Source: Moraxella lacunata
GTDB lineage: Bacteria > Pseudomonadota > Gammaproteobacteria > Pseudomonadales > Moraxellaceae
Length of the DNA stretch: 19,206 nucleotides
Assembly (NCBI RefSeq): GCF_002027545.1
Contig: NZ_MXAN01000001.1
Location: 1 to 19,206 of the forward strand
Reading direction: 5' to 3'
The translations under genes and the position numbers were made by a program. The notes beneath the pieces were generated by a model. It did no database searches. It saw only the letters and a program-made list of their open reading frames with translations, and was not told where the DNA came from. The number at the start of each line of letters is the position of its first letter. The first letter of the stretch is position 1. This document shows, in pieces, positions 13,953 to 19,206 of the stretch.

Positions 13953-14804
13953 TTATTGATTGCTGGCTAATTGCAATGGCTTAACATTGATGTTGTCGTT
14001 TTTGATGTTCCAAATATAATAACCGCCATTTTCAACGATACGAACCTGCTCGGCAATCTGAGCATTGGTCGGGTGCTGACTTTGTAAGGCTCTTAGGCGA
14101 GACAATGCCCCTGCGTGGTTGTCCGCCAGTAGCTCGGCTTGGGCAAGACTTTGCTCGGCTTCCACATAGCCGAGACTGGCAGCTTTTTGTAAGTATTTTT
14201 GCCCTTCAATAAAGCCACCGCCTTCACTAATCATCATGCCATATAGGAAATTGGCTTCGGCATTATTGGGGGCGAGATTGACGGCTTTTGCCATGTATTT
14301 ATTGGCACGTTGGGTATAGTCGGTGCCGATGTTTAAGTTGCGTGCCATGCCGTTGATTTTAGCGGCACGCAAGATGACATCAAGGGTGGCATCATTGGCA
14401 TTGGCGTAGGGTTCTAGCCAGTCAGAGAGATATTTGATGTTCTCACCTGTGACAAATTCAGTAGTGCGATTGGGGAAATTCGGTGGATAGTGGCGAGCAT
14501 TGGGCGAGACATCGTCAATAAAATCATCAATCAGGCTCACATCAAGGCGGGTACTACCGCTTTGGTTGGCATTGATGGTAATGGTGGGAATACGATTGAT
14601 GTTAGAGATATTGGCATTGATGGATGGCACGCCTGCCACAGACTGACCAAGTAGATTGGCGGTGTTGGCGTGGGAGATGGGCGTGGTTAGTTCACCACGC
14701 ATGGCAGGGGCGATGCCTGTTTGGATGTTTAGTTGAGCCATGGCAGGCAGGGCGGTCAAGGCGATGGCACCAAGTGCTACTTTGTAAAAGGGTAGGGTTT
14801 TCAT
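13953..14804 (-). CDS. Exported TPR/Sel1-like repeat protein
   Basis: 283 residues starting at ATG 14804, which has AAAGAGAA 5 bases upstream and yields a standard signal peptide (MKTLPFYKVALGAIALTALP, cleavage after AMA near residue 23). A longer frame to 14840 would spoil the signal peptide. The mature protein has a polar Asn/Thr-rich N-terminal half without recognised domain, then helical repeats in the second half: YMAKAVNLAPNNAEANFLYG, GQKYLQKAASLGYVEAEQSL, and GALSRLRALQSQHPTNAQIA, with the Ala/Leu/Gly spacing of TPR or Sel1 units. Such proteins are usually scaffolds; a periplasmic interaction partner is plausible but unidentified. It lies between the ABC exporter gene and the hydrolase gene, with hairpins on both sides, so it seems to be its own transcription unit. 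Confidence 0.78.
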   Translation of the reverse strand: MKTLPFYKVALGAIALTALPAMAQLNIQTGIAPAMRGELTTPISHANTANLLGQSVAGVPSINANISNINRIPTITINANQSGSTRLDVSLIDDFIDDVSPNARHYPPNFPNRTTEFVTGENIKYLSDWLEPYANANDATLDVILRAAKINGMARNLNIGTDYTQRANKYMAKAVNLAPNNAEANFLYGMMISEGGGFIEGQKYLQKAASLGYVEAEQSLAQAELLADNHAGALSRLRALQSQHPTNAQIAEQVRIVENGGYYIWNIKNDNINVKPLQLASNQ

Positions 14805-14838
14805 GGGGTTCTCTTTTAAAAATCTTAAAAATAAAATC

Positions 14839-14873
14839 AAGGTAAATTTTAAAAATTATAAGAAATTTACCTT
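14839..14873 (-). terminator. AT-rich hairpin, possible terminator of the ABC exporter gene
   Basis: AAGGTAAATTT (14839-14849) and AAATTTACCTT (14863-14873) are perfect 11-bp inverted repeats around a 13-base AT loop. On the - strand it is followed by GATTTTATTTTT. It also sits 35 bases ahead of the TPR-like start codon and could instead be an operator. Confidence 0.55.
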
Positions 14874-14961
14874 AATCATCTATATGTATTGGGCGTTGTT
14901 TTGGTGGTAAATTGTTACAGGGTTGTCGGTTGTGTTACACTGTGTAGTTGAGTATGTTTGC

Positions 14962-16812
14962 TTACATCTCACCCAAAAATCCGCCCGACTGTCTTGCCCA
15001 TAGGTTGGCATAAATCCCGTCTTGGGCGATGAGTTCGTCATGACTGCCCATCTCGATAATCTCGCCCTTGTCCATGACCACGAGCTTATCAAGGCTGGCG
15101 ATGGTTGAGAGACGGTGAGCGATGGCAATGACCGTTTTACCTTTCATCATCTCATCTAGGCTCTGGGTGATGGCGTGTTCCACTTCGCTGTCTAGGGCAG
15201 AGGTTGCTTCATCAAGCAGTAAGATGGGGGCGTTTTTGAGCATGACCCGAGCGATGGCGATACGCTGACGCTGACCGCCTGAGAGTTTCACGCCACGTTC
15301 GCCCACTTCGGTGTCAAGTCCGGTGTTGCCATGTTTGTCTTCTAAGGTTTGAATAAAATCCCATGCGTGGACGAGGCGTGCCGCTGCGATGATTTCATCA
15401 TCGGTGGCATCAGGTCTGCCATAGGCGATGTTCTCACGCACGGTGCGGTGCAGTAGGGCGGTGTCTTGGGTGACCATGCCAATATTTTGGCGAAGTGACG
15501 TTTGAGTAACAGCACTGATGTCCTGCCCATCAATGCTGATATTGCCCCCATCCACGTCATAAAAACGCAGTAGCAGATTGACAAGGCTGGATTTACCTGC
15601 CCCAGAGCGACCGACCAGACCGATTTTTTCGCCTGCTTGAATGGCTAGGTTGAACTTATCAAATAGAGCAGTTCTATCTTCGCCACGCCCGTAGTTAAAG
15701 GTTACGTCCTTAAACGCAATCTCTCCCCGTGCCACCACAAGCTCACTAGCATCAGCCCTATCCGTGATGGCGTGGGGTGTGGTTAGTGTTCTCATGCCGT
15801 CCTGCACCGTGCCAATATGCTCAAACAGGCTTGCCATCTCCCACATAATCCACTGAATCATGCCTTTTAGACGTAGGGCGATACCACTTACCACCGCAAT
15901 CGCCCCCACGCTTACTTCGCCCATCATCCATAGATACACGCCGATGGCGGTACTACCGACTATCATGATAAGCGAGAGCGTCTCGGTCGTCGTCCCTAGT
16001 ATGGACACCCACCGCATTTGGGCGTGGACGGTAGTCATGAACTCGCTCATGGCGGATTTGGCGTAGGACAGCTCACGATTAGAATGGCTAAACAGCTTGA
16101 CCGCACTGATGTTGGCATAAGCGTCAGTTACACGCCCTGTCATCAAGGCACGAGCGTCCGCTTGGTTGCTGGCGGTCTCACGCAGGCGGGGCAAGAAAAA
16201 TTTCATCATGCACGCCACACAAATCAGCCATGCCACAAAGGGCAAAAACAGCCAAATATCCAGCCCGAGCAAAATCACGCCACTGGTCACCAAATACGCC
16301 ACGACAAACGACACCATCTCTGCCATCGTCATAATCGTATCACGCACCGATAGGGCGGTTTGCATGACTTTGGCGGAGACACGCCCTGAGAACTCATCAT
16401 GATAAAACTGCATGGACTGCCCGAGCATGTGCTTATGAAACCACCACCGCAGTCGCATCGGCATGACCCCTTGTAATACCTGAAAGCGGATTAAGTTACC
16501 GATAAATTCGCCAAAAATGGACAGCACGCACAGCCCCAAAATCAGCGTAATGGTCGCCCCTTTTTCTTGCCATAGGATCTCGGGGGTATAAACGGTCAGC
16601 CAGTCCACGACATCGCCCGCCCATGCAAACAACAGCGAGCTAAATATCCCAAGCAGTATCGACAGCACGATACGCACCCCAATCCAAAATCTCGCCCCTT
16701 CGGTACACGCCCACAAAAACGCAAAAAACCCACGCTGACTGGGGTCGGGAGTAGGCATGGGACTGTCGGGGTAGGGGTTTAGGCGGTTTTCAAAGTAGCG
16801 AAATAAAGACAT
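14962..16812 (-). CDS. ABC exporter, fused permease/ATPase (MsbA/multidrug type)
   Basis: Inner-membrane half-transporter of 616 residues that would dimerise and export a hydrophobic substrate using ATP. The N-terminal ~330 residues hold about six membrane segments (for example IVLSILLGIFSSLLFAWAG and SGVILLGLDIWLFLPFVAWL). The nucleotide-binding domain has Walker A GRSGAGK at 401-407, Q-loop region MVTQDTALL, signature LSGGQ at 510-514, Walker B LLLDEATSALD with D534/E535, and the switch histidine in AHRLS. The substrate is not readable; drug, lipid or peptide export are all possible. No partner half-transporter gene is adjacent, so a homodimer is likely. ATG 16812 lacks a clear ribosome-binding site. 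An 11-bp palindrome lies 43 bases upstream. Confidence 0.9.
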   Translation of the reverse strand: MSLFRYFENRLNPYPDSPMPTPDPSQRGFFAFLWACTEGARFWIGVRIVLSILLGIFSSLLFAWAGDVVDWLTVYTPEILWQEKGATITLILGLCVLSIFGEFIGNLIRFQVLQGVMPMRLRWWFHKHMLGQSMQFYHDEFSGRVSAKVMQTALSVRDTIMTMAEMVSFVVAYLVTSGVILLGLDIWLFLPFVAWLICVACMMKFFLPRLRETASNQADARALMTGRVTDAYANISAVKLFSHSNRELSYAKSAMSEFMTTVHAQMRWVSILGTTTETLSLIMIVGSTAIGVYLWMMGEVSVGAIAVVSGIALRLKGMIQWIMWEMASLFEHIGTVQDGMRTLTTPHAITDRADASELVVARGEIAFKDVTFNYGRGEDRTALFDKFNLAIQAGEKIGLVGRSGAGKSSLVNLLLRFYDVDGGNISIDGQDISAVTQTSLRQNIGMVTQDTALLHRTVRENIAYGRPDATDDEIIAAARLVHAWDFIQTLEDKHGNTGLDTEVGERGVKLSGGQRQRIAIARVMLKNAPILLLDEATSALDSEVEHAITQSLDEMMKGKTVIAIAHRLSTIASLDKLVVMDKGEIIEMGSHDELIAQDGIYANLWARQSGGFLGEM

Positions 16813-16854
16813 GATTATTTTTTATAAATTATTAAAGGAAAAAGTGGCGAATCA

Positions 16855-16865
16855 GGCAAATTGCC
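16855..16865. promoter_or_regulatory. Palindrome GGCAA-A-TTGCC upstream of ABC exporter (possible operator)
   Basis: A perfect 11-bp palindrome 43 bases before the exporter start, in the 195-base gap to thiZ. The same gap has an AT-only dyad TTTTAAAAA-TACG-TTTTTAAAA at 16911-16932. A -35/-10-like pair TTGCCT and TTTAAT with 17-base spacing (about 16865 to 16837, - strand) overlaps the palindrome, the layout of a repressor site, but the promoter match is weak. Confidence 0.3.
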
Positions 16866-17007
16866 AAAGGTGTAATGTGGGGCTTGTGGGGGTATTATTC
16901 AATATCAAAATTTTAAAAATACGTTTTTAAAAATGGAAAACTAAGAGTAAAATTTAATTTGGTGTGGGTTTGGTGTTTATTGGGGGCATTTAAATTCATA
17001 CAACCAC

Positions 17008-17748
17008 TTAGCTCTGTATCGCTCTAAGCACATCTTGTTTTAGGTTTAGGTATTCTACACTTTGCAAAAAATGTGGCGATTTATCAATGACAAAATGATG
17101 AGCCAGCGTGGCAGGAAACCCCTTTAACACATACAATTCATCTGCCAAATAAATCGCCTCATCAATGTCATGCGTGATAATTAGGCAAGTCAGTCCTTTA
17201 TCTTTTTGAAATGCCCCAAACCACTCATACATCTGATTTTTGGTAACAAAATCCAATGCCGAAAATGGCTCATCTAAGAGCATAAGGCTGTCATTACTTA
17301 GATACGTGCGAAGTAGTGCCACTCGCTGACGTTGTCCGCCTGAGAGCTGAGCAGGGTATTTGTGGTATAACTCATCAAGCCCAAAGGCAGGTAGTAGGGG
17401 CATGATTTTGTCATGAATGGCGGATTTTGGCAGGTTTTGTAAGGTCAAAGGCAAGGCAATGTTGTCATATACACTTTTAAAGGGCAACAACAAATCCTTT
17501 TGGAGCATATACCCCACGCCCCCTGCCTGCCCTGTGCTGTCCTTGCCGTCTATCAAGACCTTACCTGATTTTGGCATGATAAGCCCTGAGGCGATGTTAA
17601 ACAAAGTCGTCTTACCCACGCCACTTGCCCCAACAATGGCAACGATTTTGCCTTGATAAATGGTTAAATTCAACTTGGCAAATAATGGCTTATCATCAAA
17701 TTCATGATGAATATCAACAAGTTGCAATTTGGCGGTTGGGGTGGTCAT
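17008..17748 (-). CDS. thiZ: ABC transporter ATPase for thiamine-pyrimidine (HMP) uptake
   Basis: Cytoplasmic ATP-binding subunit of an ABC importer, 246 residues, of the NitT/TauT/ThiZ type. Walker A is GASGVGKTT at 40-48, signature LSGGQRQR begins at residue 135, Walker B LMLLDEP with D159/E160, and the switch histidine in IITHDIDEAI. The ThiZ assignment rests mostly on context: it lies 125 bases downstream of the ThiY-like binding-protein gene under a TPP riboswitch. By sequence alone it could serve another NMT1-type importer. The ATG is preceded by AAAGGA. No permease (thiX) gene is found between or after the two. A hairpin repeat at 17810-17828 in the intergenic region may lower readthrough from thiY. 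Confidence 0.82.
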   Translation of the reverse strand: MTTPTAKLQLVDIHHEFDDKPLFAKLNLTIYQGKIVAIVGASGVGKTTLFNIASGLIMPKSGKVLIDGKDSTGQAGGVGYMLQKDLLLPFKSVYDNIALPLTLQNLPKSAIHDKIMPLLPAFGLDELYHKYPAQLSGGQRQRVALLRTYLSNDSLMLLDEPFSALDFVTKNQMYEWFGAFQKDKGLTCLIITHDIDEAIYLADELYVLKGFPATLAHHFVIDKSPHFLQSVEYLNLKQDVLRAIQS

Positions 17749-17809
17749 GGGGTGTCCTTTTTATAGTGAGTATTTGAAATCGCATTAGGGTTAAGATAGA
17801 ACGTACAAA

Positions 17810-17834
17810 GGGCGTGTGCAACACGCCCCTACAC
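17810..17834 (-). repeat. GTAGGGGCG hairpin repeat between thiY and thiZ
   Basis: GGGCGTGT (17810-17817) pairs with ACACGCCC (17821-17828) around a three-base loop. Read on the - strand it starts GTGTAGGGGCGTG and ends in CCCTTTG, the same design as the ppiB terminator at 10242, though the T-run is only three bases. It could partly end transcription after thiY. Confidence 0.7.
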
Positions 17835-17873
17835 AAATATTGCTTAGATTAGTTAATCACAAAATCAATATCA

Positions 17874-18890
17874 TCATTTTGCATCATTAGGCAAATAATC
17901 GTTGCTAACCCCTGCTTGCGGGGCGAATGGCTTATCAATGAGTTTATTATCGTATACCCATTTAAAGAAATTGTCCCAGCGATTATAATCAAACCGCCCC
18001 CAACTGCCGTCTTCTGCCAGATATTGCCCTGACATATATTGCTGACTGGCTTTGGCAAGCTCGGGGTTAATCTCGGGGGCGTGCTTGATAAGAATCTTAG
18101 CACTTTCATCGGCGTGCTGACTGGCATAGGTGTAGCCTTGACTGATGGCGGTCATGGCTTTTTTGTAGCGTTCAGGGTCTTTTTGTAGCTCGTTGCTGTT
18201 GGCGATGATAACGGGCGAATAATAGTCAAACACAGGGTTTGAGTCTTTTAGATAAAAGAAATTGGTCTCCACGCCTTTGAGTCCTGCGTGAATGCCGTCC
18301 CAACTATAATACGCCAAAATATAGTCAAATTGGTTCATACGCAAGGCGGTTGTTGCGTCCGTACTCTCCCCAGGGATTGGGTTTAGTGGCTCACCGACAA
18401 GGCTTGCCACCGTCTTGTCGTCCACAGGGTCTTCCCACGTTGAGTAGCGTTTGCCGTGCAAGTCTTTTGGCGTGGTTGCTCCTAATGATTTGAGCGACAA
18501 CAGTCCTGCGTTGTTGTGCTGAACGATGGCTCCGATGGCGGTAATCGGCTCGCCTTTGTTTAGGCGTTTGACCATGTTCGGCTGAAAATACACGCCCAAA
18601 TCGGCACGCTCGTTCGCCACCAATGTGGACGTACTGTCTTCGGACGGCTGAACGATTTTGGCATCAAAGCCTTGCTCGGCAAAATAGCCCTTATCCAGTG
18701 CCACATACAGCCCAGTGTGGTTGGTGTTGGGCACCCAGTCTAGGGCGATGATAAGCTCTTGCTTTTCGGTTTTGGCAGGGTCTTGGGCGGGCTTGGCGGA
18801 CGTGTCGGCAGGTTTGTTACACCCCGCCACACATAGGCTTGCTCCAAGGGCGATGACGGATAATAATTTTGGGCTTAACTGAGCTAACAT
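17874..18890 (-). CDS. thiY: Thiamine-precursor (HMP) ABC transporter substrate-binding lipoprotein
   Basis: Periplasmic binding protein of the NMT1/THI5-like family that captures hydroxymethylpyrimidine or formylaminopyrimidine for thiamine salvage. ATG 18890 is preceded by GGAG and gives 338 residues with a lipoprotein signal ending CVAGC (lipidated Cys24). A longer TTG-started frame to 18941 runs back over the attenuator hairpin and is not real. Family segments include LDWVPNTNHTGLYVALDKGY, FAEQGFD, ERADLGVYFQPNMV, YSTWEDP, RMNQFDYILAYYSWDG and WDNFFKWVYDNKL; the WVPNTNHTG motif is typical of ThiY/THI5-like proteins. The riboswitch directly upstream supports a thiamine-related ligand rather than taurine or nitrate. 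ThiZ follows; the permease is missing from this window. Confidence 0.93.
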   Translation of the reverse strand: MLAQLSPKLLSVIALGASLCVAGCNKPADTSAKPAQDPAKTEKQELIIALDWVPNTNHTGLYVALDKGYFAEQGFDAKIVQPSEDSTSTLVANERADLGVYFQPNMVKRLNKGEPITAIGAIVQHNNAGLLSLKSLGATTPKDLHGKRYSTWEDPVDDKTVASLVGEPLNPIPGESTDATTALRMNQFDYILAYYSWDGIHAGLKGVETNFFYLKDSNPVFDYYSPVIIANSNELQKDPERYKKAMTAISQGYTYASQHADESAKILIKHAPEINPELAKASQQYMSGQYLAEDGSWGRFDYNRWDNFFKWVYDNKLIDKPFAPQAGVSNDYLPNDAK

Positions 18891-18912
18891 AACAACTCCA
18901 TTCAATGTCAAT

Positions 18913-18938
18913 AAAAAACCCTTGGGGTAACCCAAAGG
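18913..18938 (-). terminator. Attenuator terminator of the TPP riboswitch
   Basis: On the - strand CCTTTGGG (18938-18931), loop TTAC, and CCCAAGGG (18926-18919) form an 8-bp stem with one G-U pair, followed by TTTTTT (18918-18913). It lies between the aptamer and the thiY ribosome-binding site, so control by premature termination is expected: TPP bound, terminator forms; TPP absent, an alternative fold lets transcription continue. The antiterminator pairing was not worked out. Confidence 0.85.
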
Positions 18939-18980
18939 CAAATACAGTCAAGCCGACAAAAACATGAGGTAAATCACGCA

Positions 18981-19065
18981 TTTAGTTTCCTACGCCAGTA
19001 TTAACTGTATCAGGTTCACGGGTATTATCTCAGCTTTTTGGTTAAATAAAAAGCACCCCGACTAA
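18981..19065 (-). promoter_or_regulatory. TPP riboswitch (THI-box aptamer)
   Basis: The - strand carries the conserved THI-box elements in order: CGGGGTGC (from 19060), GCTGAGA, ACCCGTGAACCTGAT, then the closing GGCGTAGGAAACT. The outer P1 helix TTAGT/ACTAA pairs 19065-19061 with 18985-18981. It matches the thiamine pyrophosphate aptamer in both sequence and spacing, and lies in the leader of thiY about 90 bases before its start codon. Confidence 0.96.
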
Positions 19066-19072
19066 GGTTTTT

Positions 19073-19101
19073 ATTATAAATGAAATGGGTGGTTTTGGCA
19101 A
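19073..19101 (-). promoter_or_regulatory. Sigma-70 promoter of the riboswitch-thiY transcript
   Basis: On the - strand TTGCCA (19101-19096), a 17-base spacer and a perfect TATAAT (19078-19073). The start point would be near 19066, exactly where the riboswitch P1 helix begins. The remaining bases to the right edge (19102-19206) show no gene and no clear structure. Confidence 0.85.
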
Positions 19102-19206
19102 TGGTTTTTAAGGGGTTAATTGGGGGTTTGATTTGATGGTATTATTTAAAGATATGACACTCTTTAATTGAGGCAATTTTGCAATATGGACGTGTAGATA
19201 CCATAA

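Noticed and set aside
16018..16353. 111-residue + strand open frame opposite the ABC exporter
   Set aside because: Antisense shadow of the membrane domain, low-complexity and His/Gln-rich, no start signals.
18891..18941. N-terminal extension of thiY from a TTG codon
   Set aside because: It covers the attenuator hairpin and has no ribosome-binding site; ATG 18890 gives a correct lipoprotein signal.

Overview
The window looks like a chromosomal segment of a Moraxella-type gammaproteobacterium (Moraxellaceae). This is an inference from protein character, a GC content that varies from below 40% to about 60%, and the gene content (PhhA/PhhB, GlnRS, LpxH, TPP-controlled ThiY/ThiZ). There are 15 protein genes I would keep. 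No tRNA, rRNA, CRISPR array or transposase gene was seen.

Positions 1-5211 (+ strand) are the 3' part of a hydroxamate-type siderophore locus. It holds the C-terminal end of an IucA/IucC-family NIS synthetase, an IucB-like hydroxylamine acetyltransferase, a small unnamed protein, an RhtX/FptX-like inner-membrane siderophore permease, and an IutA/RhtA-like TonB-dependent receptor. The first gene makes the siderophore backbone, the second acylates it, and the last two bring the ferric complex back across the two membranes. The genes are almost back to back except at 364-495. There a 132-bp MITE-like element with TA-flanked inverted ends lies between synthetase and acetyltransferase and supplies the synthetase's last codons and stop. 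A second, longer copy (7620-7834), in opposite orientation, sits just upstream of glnS.

Positions 5232-11345 carry housekeeping genes: a hemerythrin-like protein (+), glnS (-), a very small protein that looks like only the toxin-binding tail of a YefM antitoxin (+), the phhA-phhB phenylalanine hydroxylation operon (-), ppiB (+) and lpxH (+). Convergent genes are separated by clear hairpin terminators. An elaborate REP-like inverted repeat lies after lpxH.

Positions 11346-19206 are all on the - strand: a large lipoprotein with an alpha/beta-hydrolase domain, an exported TPR-like protein, an MsbA-type ABC exporter, and the thiamine-precursor uptake genes thiZ and thiY. Upstream of thiY the whole control unit is readable: promoter, TPP riboswitch and attenuator terminator. 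No thiX permease gene is present between or beside thiY and thiZ.

Recurrent small-scale structure includes three perfect short tandem duplications in intergenic or stop-codon positions (2812, 5730, 10273), a family of GTAGGGGCG-type hairpins (10242, 11286, 17810), and several dyads that could be operators.
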